From Sutterella megalosphaeroides (GTDB lineage Bacteria; Pseudomonadota; Gammaproteobacteria; Burkholderiales; Burkholderiaceae_F): DNA of 64,000 nucleotides. Below are positions 53,753 to 63,221 of this stretch, piece by piece. Location of the stretch: assembly GCF_003609995.1 (NCBI RefSeq), contig NZ_AP018786.1:1808001-1872000 (forward strand), in the 5' to 3' direction. Position 1 is the stretch's first letter. The number at the start of each line of letters is the position of its first letter. Made by a program: the position numbers and the translations under genes. The notes beneath the pieces were generated by a model that had not been told where the DNA came from, searched no databases, and saw nothing but the letters and a program-made list of their open reading frames with translations.

Positions 53753-54634
53753 TCATTCCTCCGTTCTTAAATTCATTTTAATCCCGTTATCCTGTAGCTG
53801 TTTATCGCTGGGACAACTACTCGGATCAGAAAAGATCATTATCTCCGAAGCAATTCCTTTGTTCGCAGCACTATATGTTAGATCAAACCGGTAAATTTTG
53901 TGATCTTCATACAATTGAAGAATTTCGGGAACATCATCATATGTAATAAGCCATGGCGAATAAACTTCTCTGGTTATGACATCATGAATTTTCTGATGAT
54001 CTCTTGGCGTGAAAAAGTTCTTGTATAACTTCTGTCCCTTATTGAAATAAGGCGGATCAAAATAACAAAAGGAGTTTGTAGAAAATCGAGGATAGAAATT
54101 CCGTAAGAAATTGATAATATCCCGATTGTAAATGTGTATTCTGTCTTTTTGTTGTGCTATTATCCTTATCTTTTCAATTAAAGCCTCCTTGTTGAATCTA
54201 GCATCAAGCTTCCAATTGCCTTCCTGCGAATACCCGCCAATTGGACCAGCCGTCAGAATCCCCGAGCGATTAGTTCTATTAAGAAATAACGTTGCAAAAG
54301 CAAGCTCCAACGAATAACAGTGTCCCGAAGAAAAGATTTCCTTCTGTCTATGCCATTCTTGGATGGTTACTGGAGTCTTTTGTATCAGATCTATCAGCGA
54401 ATTTGGCTCTTTTTTTATTGCACGCCAAAATGAATAAATCGCCTTATCGTAATCATTGATAACTATATTTTCTACAGTATTATCTAAAAGTAAAGACAAC
54501 GCTACTCCTGCCCCACCAGCAAAAGGCTCGACATAAGTACAATTCGTAAGATTTAAGTTCTTAATATTCAGGCGAATGAAATCTGCTAAGCGAGACTTTC
54601 CACCTGGATAACGCAAAGGTGATGGATTACGCAC
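53753..54634 (-). CDS. Dam-like (D12 class) N6-adenine DNA methylase
   Basis: 293 residues. The D12-class order is clear: PLRYPGGKSRLADFI, motif I VEPFAGGAGVALSLL near 36, NDYDKAIYSFWRAI, the FLNRTNRSGI region, and catalytic motif YFDPPYFNKG (Asp193-Pro-Pro-Tyr). It methylates adenine, with GATC a common target in the class but not provable here. It ends 1 nt before the OLD-type nuclease gene, so the pair is cotranscribed. Composition is AT-rich like its partner. Confidence 0.9.
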   Translation of the reverse strand: MRNPSPLRYPGGKSRLADFIRLNIKNLNLTNCTYVEPFAGGAGVALSLLLDNTVENIVINDYDKAIYSFWRAIKKEPNSLIDLIQKTPVTIQEWHRQKEIFSSGHCYSLELAFATLFLNRTNRSGILTAGPIGGYSQEGNWKLDARFNKEALIEKIRIIAQQKDRIHIYNRDIINFLRNFYPRFSTNSFCYFDPPYFNKGQKLYKNFFTPRDHQKIHDVITREVYSPWLITYDDVPEILQLYEDHKIYRFDLTYSAANKGIASEIMIFSDPSSCPSDKQLQDNGIKMNLRTEE

Positions 54635-55716
54635 GCAATCGTCCCCAAAATTAAAGTTCTGCAGTGTATCCCTCTATGGCACCCTTAATCAACTCGTACA
54701 TCTTGCAGAGAAAAAATGCCACACAGCATTTGATGTAGATCAAGCACAGATGCAACCCAACTATTCCATAACCTACGAATTGCACGAAGGATTTGTGTTT
54801 TATAATCGCGCAACTTTTGGCCCCTGAAAACAGTCGTAGATTCGAGCTCTACAGAAGCGTTTGAAGCCCTCACGAAGTGTCACAGTCAGGACAGCGTGAA
54901 GAACCAGACCACAGACCAAGGATACACTTTCTTTGCATGTCAAGCCGGGGGTTCAGTCGTTCCTGGGCGATGCCCTCTCCTCGAGCCAGCATGACTACAC
55001 CCCATATCGACAAGCACCTTCTTCGGTCGACGCCTCGCACCGGCATCATACCCGCTGGCCTTCAGCATCGCTCATAGGGATCCGCGCACGCCACTCGCAA
55101 ACACGCAACTGCTGCCCGTTCGCCCGTCCCGCGCCCGACGCCCAGCCCCTTCCCCTCGCGAACGCCCCGCCGCCCCTGCGCGGACAAGCGAAAGCGTTTG
55201 AAACCGCTCGAGGCGCTCCGCACGCCCCGAACCACTCCGATCCGAGGCCCGAAGACCGCCGCAGCGCCTTGCAAACCTCTTGCCATGTTCTCTGCGGTGT
55301 GCGCCCCGCTGCCCGTTGCTGTGTCCGGCCCGCACCCTTCTTCCGCCTCACTCGGCTTTCAGAGCTCAGGATCCCCATTCCCGCGCCCGCAGCGCCCTTC
55401 GCATTGCGTCGTCGCTTCCCGCCGATCCCTCTCCTGTCCCTCGTACGTCCCTCTCGCGCGCGATTCCCCTCTTCCGGCAGCCTGCGCCTCCTCCCGCTTC
55501 CCGCTCGCCCACCTGCCTCCGCCCGCCTCTTCCTACGAGCGACCTCTCACGATCTCCGCCCGTGCCGCACTGCACGAGCATTGGGAGAAGCGTCCAAACA
55601 ACGAACAAGTGAACCCTCACTTCGTGTGCGTCTCCGACGCACACGCTCGAAATAGAAAGGGAGCGTTTCCGCTCCCCCTCCTCGTATGACTCGCGTATCG
55701 GTCCGACCTCAACGCG
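54635..55716. other. Gene-free region including a pyrimidine-rich stretch
   Basis: About 1.08 kb without a supported gene. The AT-rich first 240 bp carry only a 62-residue frame without family signature. From about 55080 to 55610 the plus strand is strikingly C-rich (runs such as CCTTCTTCCGCCTC), and frames here are Pro/Arg/Ser-rich by composition. Two hairpins follow at 55623-55645 (10-bp stem, CGTGTGCGTC half) and 55659-55676. Confidence 0.45.
55650..55676 (-). terminator. Terminator after TRAP transporter operon
   Basis: On the minus strand the stem GGGAGCG-gaaa-CGCTCCC is followed by TTTCTATTTC. A GNRA-type loop strengthens it. It lies 41 bp past the dctQ-type stop. Confidence 0.75.
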
Positions 55717-56211
55717 TCACTCCCGCGTCTCCGTGTCGTCCCTCTTCCCCGTCACCGTTTCACCCAACTGCTTCACGGCAAAGACCGCCATGAAGAAGGC
55801 GCTCACGGGAATCGCTAGGTACACGTAGCGCACCTCCATCCACGGGATCGACTGCATGTGGGCGTTCGAGCGCATCACCCAGACGACGCCGTACCAACAG
55901 ATGACGACGTAGGTCACGAGCTCGATCAGAAGCACCGCGACGCGCATCACCCGTTTCACGGCGGGAGAAGCGATCTGCGAGGTCGCGAGGTCGACGACGA
56001 AGTGGTTCTTCGTACGCACGAGCTCCGCGGCCGCGAGGAAGATCATCCAGATGAGGCAGAACTGGATCCAGTCGTCCGTCTGCGTGAAGTTGTAGATCGG
56101 CACGAACCGCACGAAGACGTTCAAGAGGAACATGACGAAGATCGCCGCCAGAAAGAACGTGCACGCCGCCTGCGTCACGCGGCTGAAGATCGTTTCGAAT
56201 TTCGAGTACAT
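55717..56211 (-). CDS. TRAP transporter small permease subunit (DctQ family)
   Basis: 164 residues with four transmembrane helices. The pattern VRFVPIYNFTQTDDWIQFCLIWMIFLAAAE is typical of DctQ, and NHFVVDL matches the conserved HxxVD segment. It starts 4 bp after the large permease stop. It works as a membrane partner of the DctM protein in sodium-driven, binding-protein-dependent uptake of organic acids. Confidence 0.9.
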   Translation of the reverse strand: MYSKFETIFSRVTQAACTFFLAAIFVMFLLNVFVRFVPIYNFTQTDDWIQFCLIWMIFLAAAELVRTKNHFVVDLATSQIASPAVKRVMRVAVLLIELVTYVVICWYGVVWVMRSNAHMQSIPWMEVRYVYLAIPVSAFFMAVFAVKQLGETVTGKRDDTETRE

Positions 56212-56215
56212 CGTC

Positions 56216-57511
56216 TTACTCTCCGATCAGTTGAGCGAACCCGACCGAGAGCTCGGGCACGAACGCGACCGCGATTGCCATGAGGATCATGATGAGGACG
56301 TAGCCGACGGCGTCCTTCGCGATGTTCATGACGTGCTCGCCCGTAATGGACGAGAGCACGTAGAGGTTCAACCCCACGGGCGGCGTCAGAACGCCGATCG
56401 CGAGCGCAATGCACATCACGATCCCGAGCTGCGTCACGTCGTAGCCGAAGCTCTTCGCAAGAGGCACGAAAATCGGCACCGTGATGAGGAGAATGGCCGT
56501 ACCCTCCATGAAGCACCCCATGATGACGAGAATCGCGATGATGAGAAGGATGACGGGCGTCATGGTTGAGAAGTTCGCGGTGATGAAGCCGATCGTCTCT
56601 TGCGGGATGCGCGTATAGAGAAGCACGAACTGGAAGAACCCGGCCGTAGCAATCACGAACATCACCTTCGCCGTCTGCTCGACCGTCTCCCAGAAGATGC
56701 GCGGAAGGTCCTTCACGTGCAGCGTCTTCGTGATGCAAAACCCGAGGAACATGACGTAGAGCGACGCCACGGCTGCGGCCTCCGTCGCCGTGAAAAGCCC
56801 CGCGAAGATCCCGCCGATCACGATAACGGGGGTTAAGAGCGCCCAGAAGGCCTCCTTGAAGGCCGCCCACCGCACCGCGTAGGGTTCCGGGGCCGCTTTC
56901 GCGTAGTTATTTTTGTAGCTGATGTAGGACGACCACACCATGAAGCTCAAGCCGAGCAAGAGCCCCGGAAGCGCACCCGCCTCGAAGAGCGAATTGACGC
57001 TCGTCGACGTCAACCCCGCGTAGAGAATGAGCGTGATGCTCGGCGGGATGATGGGGCCCAACGCACCGCCCGCCGCGATCGTGGCGCACGAGAAGGACCG
57101 ACTGTAGCCCGCACGCGTCATTTCGGAAATGGCGATCAGCCCGATCCCCGCAGCACACGCCGCGGCCGACCCCGACATGGCGGCCATCACGATGCTTGCC
57201 GCAATGGCGGCGTTCGAGAGCCCGCCCCAGCGGTGCCCGAGACACACGCGCCCGAACCCGAAGAGGCTCTTTGAGATCCCGCCCACCGACATGAGGTTCC
57301 CCATCAGGAGGAAGAACGGGATCGACATCAGCGTGATGCCCGAAACCTGCGAGAACATGCGCTGCGGCACGAGGAAGAGCCTCGCCGGGTCACCGCCCGC
57401 AAAGAGGTACGTGGCAATGGACGCAAAGCCCATCGTAACGGCTGTGGACACCCCCAGGAAGAGGAGGACCACCACGGCCGCGAAAATGAAAAACATGGTC
57501 ATGGGAAGCAT
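56216..57511 (-). CDS. TRAP transporter large permease subunit (DctM family)
   Basis: 431 residues with about 12 transmembrane helices. Family landmarks include SIPFFLLMGNLMSVGGISKSL, SGSAAACAAGIGLIAISEM, GGALGPIIPPSITLILYAGL, FTATEAAAVASLY and GVLTPPVGLNLYVL. It forms the transport channel and sits between the binding-protein and small-permease genes, the usual TRAP operon arrangement (P-M-Q order here). Confidence 0.93.
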   Translation of the reverse strand: MLPMTMFFIFAAVVVLLFLGVSTAVTMGFASIATYLFAGGDPARLFLVPQRMFSQVSGITLMSIPFFLLMGNLMSVGGISKSLFGFGRVCLGHRWGGLSNAAIAASIVMAAMSGSAAACAAGIGLIAISEMTRAGYSRSFSCATIAAGGALGPIIPPSITLILYAGLTSTSVNSLFEAGALPGLLLGLSFMVWSSYISYKNNYAKAAPEPYAVRWAAFKEAFWALLTPVIVIGGIFAGLFTATEAAAVASLYVMFLGFCITKTLHVKDLPRIFWETVEQTAKVMFVIATAGFFQFVLLYTRIPQETIGFITANFSTMTPVILLIIAILVIMGCFMEGTAILLITVPIFVPLAKSFGYDVTQLGIVMCIALAIGVLTPPVGLNLYVLSSITGEHVMNIAKDAVGYVLIMILMAIAVAFVPELSVGFAQLIGE

Positions 57512-57565
57512 GCGGCCGCGACGGACATATGTCCGACGCGGCCTTTCGGGGTCCGAGTGAACGAA

Positions 57566-58558
57566 TTACTTGATTTTATCAATAGCGGCGAGGAGTTCGT
57601 CCATGGCTTCCTTGCCGGAAAGCTTGCTCACTTCCTCGTATGCGGGCTTCATCTTAGCAACAAACGAGTCGCGGTTCGGGACCGTGACGTTCATGCCCTT
57701 CTTTTTGAGCTCTTCGATGGCGGCGGCTTCGCCGTGCGAGACCTTGTCACGCGTCAGATTCTGAGCCTTCACGGCTTCTTCCTTCAGGATCTGCTGCACC
57801 TCGACAGGCAAACCATCGAAGAAGGTCTTGTTGGCGAGGAACACCTGGCAGTCGAAGTAGTGGTTCGTGAGCGCCAACTGATCCTGCGTTTCGTAGAGCG
57901 AATCGGCGAGGATCGTGAAGACGGGGTTTTCTTCACCGGTCACAACGCCCTGCTTGAGCGACGTGTAGAGCTCCGAGTAGGCGATGCGCTGCGTGTTGGC
58001 GCCGATAGCGTCAAACGCGGCGAGCAACCCCGTCGAAGGCGGAACACGGATCTTGACGCCCTTGAGGTCCTCGGCTGAGTTGACGACCACGCCCTTCGTC
58101 GTCGTCTGACGGAAGCCGTAGTCGAACATCGAAAGGCCCACGGCGTCATGGTTTTCGAGCTTCTGATTCATCCAACCCATGACAAACCCGTCGATCACCT
58201 TGTGGGCCTGGTCGTAGTCGGAGAAGAGGAACGGCGCCGTCATGGCGTTGAGCTCCTTCGCATACATGGCCATGTTGCCGAGCGACACGACCGAAAGATC
58301 GAGCGCCCCCAACGTCACCTGCTCCGCAAGTGCCGGTTGGTCGCCGAGCTCGCCCGCTGGGTAGACCTCCACCACGTATTCGCCCTTCGTGCGGTCCTTC
58401 ACGTTCTGAGCGAACTGCAGCGCCGCTTCATGGTGAATGTGCGAGACGTTCGCCGTGTGGGCGAGGCGGATGGTGGTCGCCGCCCAGGTGCCACCCGAGA
58501 GGGAGAGCGCGAGGATAGTAATTGCAGAAGATTGGAGGACCGCCTTGTTTTTTGACAT
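57566..58558 (-). CDS. TRAP transporter solute-binding protein (DctP family)
   Basis: 330 residues with signal peptide ending near GGTWAATTIRLAHT. DctP signatures include VEVYPAGELGDQPALAEQV, the substrate-binding Arg in GVKIRVPPSTG, and SELYTSLKQGVVTGEENP. The conserved Arg of KIRVP normally binds a carboxylate, so the ligand is probably an organic acid. GGAGAAATAAA precedes the ATG. It is first in the operon with dctM- and dctQ-type genes. The exact ligand is unknown. Confidence 0.92.
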   Translation of the reverse strand: MSKNKAVLQSSAITILALSLSGGTWAATTIRLAHTANVSHIHHEAALQFAQNVKDRTKGEYVVEVYPAGELGDQPALAEQVTLGALDLSVVSLGNMAMYAKELNAMTAPFLFSDYDQAHKVIDGFVMGWMNQKLENHDAVGLSMFDYGFRQTTTKGVVVNSAEDLKGVKIRVPPSTGLLAAFDAIGANTQRIAYSELYTSLKQGVVTGEENPVFTILADSLYETQDQLALTNHYFDCQVFLANKTFFDGLPVEVQQILKEEAVKAQNLTRDKVSHGEAAAIEELKKKGMNVTVPNRDSFVAKMKPAYEEVSKLSGKEAMDELLAAIDKIK

Positions 58559-58662
58559 TTTATTTCTCCAGATTTAAAAAATTAAAAATGGTTTTTATAT
58601 AAAAATGAAAAACTAGAATGCATCAACGATGACAAGTCCAGAAAGTCATTAAATTAAACTTA

Positions 58663-60186
58663 TCAAAGCCACTCAGGGTTTCTGACATCCCAACGAATAT
58701 TTGTTTTAATAACTTTTGCAGGGACACCTCCAAGAAGCGCGTGAGGCGAAGAAAACTTGGAAGCCACAACAGCACCAGTAGCAACAGCGCAACCCTTGGG
58801 AATAAAAGTATTCTTAAGTACTTTTACATCAAAGGCAAGCCACACATTTTCTTGAATCTCAACTCCATCTGCTATGTTAGATATAAATCCGTTTTCATCA
58901 AATATCGTGTGAGCATCACCTGCCATTATTTTTACTGAATCCGCAAGCATGCAACCGTCGCCAATTTTGACTTGGTTATTGCCATACAAATGAACTTTCA
59001 CTCTTTCAGGAGCAAAAACATTATCTCCGATAATTAGCGACCCTCCAGAGTGAACCCTATTTGTGAAAAACAATCCATTAAAAACTGATTTCCCAATATA
59101 GACAAATGTATTTGTGCCACACAATAAATTGCTGTTTTGAAATTTTGCTGCCTTATGCAAAACTACAAGATTACCTTTGCCTGTGAAAGTTATCTTTACG
59201 CCAGGAATAAAAGTTACCTCTTTCTCAGATTCAAACTTATGAATTTGAACATCAGGTTGTGAAGATTTATCAAAAACTATAACTACATTAGCCTGCGGGT
59301 CATAATAATTAGCAAAATCCGCCATCTTATTGGCACAGAGTTGAAATTTTGCATAATCACAATCTAGATATAGCTTATTGTCAATCAAGAATTTGACTCT
59401 GGCTATATCAAGTGGATCTTTGGCAGGCACACCACCAAAACAGAAAAAATCAATATATCTTGAAACCCAAGTTTTTATCGAGATAAGTTCATTCCAGAAA
59501 ATGAGCTTATCCGTTAGCTCATTATGCCCCCAAATTGGATACTGGACAAGATTGCGGCAAAGATCATAAGGAATGACGACTTCTTTGTAAATTTTATTGA
59601 AGAATTCCTCAATAATGAATTTCCCAACTAAGTGATACCAATTTAAGTTGGGCTCAACCGGTGAAAATGCCAAGACTTCTTGCTTGGATTTCAGAATTAT
59701 TTGCTGGCACAGGCCCTGATTCAAAGAAGAAAGTCCTGAACAAAAATGAGTAATAGCTTGTTCGTTAGCAACACTCAACTCTTGCTTCTTAGCAGAAGGA
59801 ACCTGAATAGACCCAAGATCCGAGAGTATTTCTTCTTTTGAGTATCCAAGTAGTAACTTATGTTTTATGGCCAAGTCTACCCAAGGAAACACACCAATTG
59901 AATATTTCTTGTTTATCCGGTACTTAACCCCCCCCAGTCGATCATTGTTCAACATGAAGTAGAAATCAAATCGCAACAAGGGAACGTTGATTACCTTATC
60001 TGATTTAATAGGGTACTTGCCGATGTTGATAAAAGTGTTCTCTTTATCATCATATACTTGTTTAAGCAAATCATCGTCAAGAGCCGAGTACACCTGAACA
60101 GTATTAGGTAAATTATTGGCTTTCAGAATATGGCTAAGAATTTCACCTGATCGTTTATTTGCAGATATAATTTTAATAGACTTCAT
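58663..60186 (-). CDS. Left-handed beta-helix acyltransferase-like protein
   Basis: 507 residues. The C-terminal third (about 340-500) has hexapeptide repeats of the LbetaH O-acetyltransferase class: GGSLIIGDNVFAPERVKVHL, IGDGCMLADSVKIMAGDAH, VEIQENVWLAFDVKVLK, IPKGCAVATGAVV and ending ALLGGVPAKVIKTNI. Such enzymes acetylate surface sugars. The N-terminal two thirds (IKIISANKRSGEILSHIL) is unrecognised and may choose the acceptor. Its start overlaps the previous gene stop by 4 nt. The AT-rich composition matches the polysaccharide locus. Confidence 0.7.
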   Translation of the reverse strand: MKSIKIISANKRSGEILSHILKANNLPNTVQVYSALDDDLLKQVYDDKENTFINIGKYPIKSDKVINVPLLRFDFYFMLNNDRLGGVKYRINKKYSIGVFPWVDLAIKHKLLLGYSKEEILSDLGSIQVPSAKKQELSVANEQAITHFCSGLSSLNQGLCQQIILKSKQEVLAFSPVEPNLNWYHLVGKFIIEEFFNKIYKEVVIPYDLCRNLVQYPIWGHNELTDKLIFWNELISIKTWVSRYIDFFCFGGVPAKDPLDIARVKFLIDNKLYLDCDYAKFQLCANKMADFANYYDPQANVVIVFDKSSQPDVQIHKFESEKEVTFIPGVKITFTGKGNLVVLHKAAKFQNSNLLCGTNTFVYIGKSVFNGLFFTNRVHSGGSLIIGDNVFAPERVKVHLYGNNQVKIGDGCMLADSVKIMAGDAHTIFDENGFISNIADGVEIQENVWLAFDVKVLKNTFIPKGCAVATGAVVASKFSSPHALLGGVPAKVIKTNIRWDVRNPEWL

Positions 60187-61286
60187 TTAAATTCGTCTTT
60201 ATCAAGGTTAGACAGCCACTGTCGTAGTTTTATTCTAAAATCTTGATCCACAACCTCCTCCAGCAGAGGAGGGCATTGAGGATTATATTTCAGAGAATAT
60301 TGTAAAAGTGCAGAAGTACTTTCGGTATCTGTAACTTGATATGGTTTCGCCGGAAGGCTACTGTAGATAACAAAGGTTGGTAGTTGGGCTTCGATTAAAA
60401 AATCGACTATACCACTTCGGACAGCAATAATTCCCGCCACCTCTTTTGTCGCACTCAATAGTTTCCTAAATGGAATATTTGGGTTATTGATTAAAGCCTG
60501 GAAACCAAAATCTCCTAAAATAGTAACAATATCATGGATGTCCTGAGGATTCAAAGAGTTTGAGGATACAGACTCAGGGATCAGCAATATTTTTCTTTGA
60601 ATATTTTCTTTTTTATATTGCTTATGCAGCTTTGATGATTTTAAGAAAATGCCGTTTTGGATGAAAAAATTTTTCATCCAAAAAAAGTAATTTTTTTGCG
60701 GATCCTGAGAAAACTCAAAAGCACCATAATATTGAATAGGGAATAAATTTAAGACCTTTTTGCCATCTAGTTCTGAATAAAATGGAAGGTCATTAAACAA
60801 TTTCCTTTCTTCAACAATAAATGAATATTGTGGACAAAGATGTTTGACAAGTTCAGCATGGTATCTTTTCGTGCAAATAATAAGAACTTGCTGCTGTGGA
60901 ATCCGAAGATAATCCCTAATTATTGAATCGATAAAATACTTGAGGACAAGATAGGCTTCTCCCGAATTAGATCTTAATATTATTAGATTTTTGTTTTTAC
61001 TAATTTCTCGTAGTTGGTCTTTATTCTTCTTTGAGGTATCTACTTGTTTGAAATTAAATCTGAGGAAAAAATATTCTAATCCGGATGAACGTTTTACACG
61101 GCTGTAGAATCTGACTCCCAAAAGCGTAATTGAATACTTTTCCAGCTTTCCAAGCCTATATAGCTCCGTTAATTTTAAAACTCCACCAAAAAAAGATCGA
61201 ACAACAGTCGCAATATCACCATTCCGATAAATTTTTCTGGCTTTCATTTCATGGAAAAAATATTCTTTGCCCTTATAGGCTTTCAT
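60183..61286 (-). CDS. Unknown surface-polysaccharide protein, possibly a glycosyltransferase
   Basis: 367 residues. No family is certain. LIILRSNSGEAYLVLKYFID and VLIICTKRYHAELVKHLCPQY suggest a first nucleotide-binding-type half, and KILLIPESVSSN with IIAVRSGIVDFLIEAQLPTF resembles the donor side of GT-B proteins such as GT9. There is no signal peptide or membrane helix. It overlaps the HAD phosphatase stop upstream by 14 nt and the acyltransferase start downstream by 4 nt, so it is part of the polysaccharide operon. Confidence 0.5.
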   Translation of the reverse strand: MKAYKGKEYFFHEMKARKIYRNGDIATVVRSFFGGVLKLTELYRLGKLEKYSITLLGVRFYSRVKRSSGLEYFFLRFNFKQVDTSKKNKDQLREISKNKNLIILRSNSGEAYLVLKYFIDSIIRDYLRIPQQQVLIICTKRYHAELVKHLCPQYSFIVEERKLFNDLPFYSELDGKKVLNLFPIQYYGAFEFSQDPQKNYFFWMKNFFIQNGIFLKSSKLHKQYKKENIQRKILLIPESVSSNSLNPQDIHDIVTILGDFGFQALINNPNIPFRKLLSATKEVAGIIAVRSGIVDFLIEAQLPTFVIYSSLPAKPYQVTDTESTSALLQYSLKYNPQCPPLLEEVVDQDFRIKLRQWLSNLDKDEFK

Positions 61287-61641
61287 CGATTACAACATTT
61301 AAATCTAAAGAGGCATCTCTTTCTTTATTTATAGCAAATGCCGTTAATAAACCTGACGGCTTGCTATCGTTAACTAAAATTCTCTCTCCAGTTGGAGCCC
61401 CTGAGATCAAATGATCAAATCGGATTTGTTTTTCTGATAAAAATTTGATCAGACTTTCTTTATGCTTATCTTCGCGAGCAGTAATCAAGACGATCAAATC
61501 GTGCTTTGGAATTGTCTGGAAAAATTCTTGAACCCCGGGAAGAAGACGATCTCCTTCAGGGGATAGATGGCCATTATGAATTACAATAGTCCCATCAACA
61601 TCAAAAATCCAGGTCTTAGGCAATGCAGATAATTTCAACAT
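61273..61641 (-). CDS. HAD-superfamily phosphatase
   Basis: 122 residues from the ATG at 61641; a GTG at 61686 would start inside the upstream hairpin. The HAD motif I is KTWIFDVDGTIV (Asp-x-Asp nucleophile and acid), motif II IVLITARED and motif III/IV KPSGLLTAFAIN...NVVIDESL. The size fits a short-cap HAD enzyme of a sugar-phosphate pathway. It lies between the nucleotidyltransferase-kinase and the unknown glycan gene and may remove phosphate from a sugar intermediate. Confidence 0.75.
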   Translation of the reverse strand: MLKLSALPKTWIFDVDGTIVIHNGHLSPEGDRLLPGVQEFFQTIPKHDLIVLITAREDKHKESLIKFLSEKQIRFDHLISGAPTGERILVNDSKPSGLLTAFAINKERDASLDLNVVIDESL

Positions 61642-61656
61642 ACGAAAAATACAATG

Positions 61657-61683
61657 AACGGCCCAAATCAAATTTGAGCCGTT
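61657..61683 (-). terminator. Hairpin between nucleotidyltransferase and HAD genes
   Basis: An inverted repeat AACGGCCCAAAT / AAATTTGAGCCGTT (one G:T-type mismatch) around one base, followed on the minus strand by CATTGTATTTTT. It may reduce transcription into the HAD gene or be a processing site. Confidence 0.45.
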
Positions 61684-61694
61684 CACATAGAAAA

Positions 61695-63209
61695 TTAAAG
61701 GAAATCAGCGGACTTCAAAATCCCATTATAGAAAGCTGCGCAGATGCTATCATAATCTTCCCACGCATAAGTAGTCAGCGAGAGCCAAATTACTGCATGG
61801 AGTGCGCGAATCTTTGTCTTAGAAACACCATCTAACTGGTCGAAGTAATAATCTTCCATGTCTGCCCAGTTATTTGGTCGGACAGCCAATTCTACCCCCT
61901 TGGTTCCAATTTCAATTGCAAATTTTTTGCGATTGAATTGGTCATAATTTCCAACAAGGGAATAATAAACCTTAGCCCAGTCATAATCAACGTCACCATA
62001 GAGTTTCGTTTTACCGAAATAACCTCTGGGGTCAATAAAGTAGACCTTACCGTTGACGCGATCATAAATCATATTGGAGAAAGTAGGATCTCCATGAATC
62101 AACTTAAATTCCTGAGGATAGAAATTCCGGAGGATACGGGCAAGACTATCACGATCGTAGAAAATGTTTTTGTAGTATCGATCGTTAATTCGAATATATT
62201 CTTCTCTGGCAAAAGGAACCAGATCCTCAACTTTCTCGAGCCGTTTAAAAGTCTTATCAATGTAATTGTCATCCAGGTCAGAAACTACGGCGGGATGAGC
62301 GGGTTCTAGATTGTGAAGAGACTTAAGACCATTGACAATTCCGTCGATAATCTTGCGCTTCTCACTCATGGTGAGACAATCGTATTCGAAGATGTTGTGT
62401 CCACGAATACGTTCCATTACCAAGGGTTCAAAGGAATGAATCTTAGGAATTGCTTCGAATCCCAGATTCTTAACATGCTTATACCAAGCAATTTCATCAA
62501 CAGCAATTTTTCGCCCTTGATCATCAATACCTCGTTTAGTCACCGTATCTTCATTAAAGATAACTTCATTAAACGGTCGACAAACTGCCGGGCTACTATA
62601 AGATTCAAAAACACGCATCGTTCCCACTTCATCTATATTTTCAAGATAGAAGGGGGTAAACTGAATATCTCGGCTCTGCAACCAGGGGACAAGTGCTCCT
62701 TCTTTAGGAACGTCTGCAAGTTCGTCCTTATTTTTAAACACGAAGAAACCAGCAACCCCAGCAGAGGAGGAAGCACTATGCTTTAAGCGGCCATTATCAA
62801 AGGACCAGCGGCAAGGAAAAGTACCAGAGAGCCCTATCAAATTTTGTTCAATAGGGGCCTTCATGATATTAGGCATGGACCAATTCTGATGGAATAACAG
62901 GTCACACCAAAGTACGACTACGGGATCGTTATCATTAAAGTTCTGTATGGCATTACGAATACCAGATGCAGTCCCCTTCCCATCTGCATCAACTACGCGA
63001 ATGCGATATTGCGGACCAAACGCAGCCAAATACTTAACCAGAGCATCCTGCTTGTAATCACAGATAACCGTAATATCGTGATCTTTAAAAGCCTCAAATG
63101 CCCAGAAAATCATGGGACGATTATTGACCGGAACTAAGCATTTCGGTCGATTTCGAGTCAACCCCTCAAGGCGCGTCCCTTTTCCGCCTGCTTGAATAAT
63201 TACGTGCAT
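61695..63209 (-). CDS. Bifunctional sugar/choline-type nucleotidyltransferase-kinase
   Basis: 504 residues, two domains. The N-terminal NTP transferase (1-230) begins MHVIIQAGGKGTRLEGLTRN with PKCLVPVNNRPMI and the metal-binding VLWCDLLF. The C-terminal half (about 240-500) is a phosphotransferase of the choline/aminoglycoside kinase type: LIHGDPTFSNMIYD (catalytic His-x-Asp loop with Asn) and VYFIDPRGYFG (metal Asp). It would phosphorylate a small hydroxyl compound and activate it as an NDP derivative for surface glycan decoration. It is followed by a HAD phosphatase and preceded by the KpsF-like isomerase. Confidence 0.8.
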   Translation of the reverse strand: MHVIIQAGGKGTRLEGLTRNRPKCLVPVNNRPMIFWAFEAFKDHDITVICDYKQDALVKYLAAFGPQYRIRVVDADGKGTASGIRNAIQNFNDNDPVVVLWCDLLFHQNWSMPNIMKAPIEQNLIGLSGTFPCRWSFDNGRLKHSASSSAGVAGFFVFKNKDELADVPKEGALVPWLQSRDIQFTPFYLENIDEVGTMRVFESYSSPAVCRPFNEVIFNEDTVTKRGIDDQGRKIAVDEIAWYKHVKNLGFEAIPKIHSFEPLVMERIRGHNIFEYDCLTMSEKRKIIDGIVNGLKSLHNLEPAHPAVVSDLDDNYIDKTFKRLEKVEDLVPFAREEYIRINDRYYKNIFYDRDSLARILRNFYPQEFKLIHGDPTFSNMIYDRVNGKVYFIDPRGYFGKTKLYGDVDYDWAKVYYSLVGNYDQFNRKKFAIEIGTKGVELAVRPNNWADMEDYYFDQLDGVSKTKIRALHAVIWLSLTTYAWEDYDSICAAFYNGILKSADFL

Positions 63210-63221
63210 ATAAACCCTTTT

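Noticed and set aside
54685-54873. 62-residue frame after the Dam-like gene
   Set aside because: No ribosome site or family signature; could be a remnant but not supportable.
54933-55655. 240-residue plus-strand frame in the C-rich region
   Set aside because: Pro/Arg/Ser composition follows from C-rich DNA; other frames are open too.
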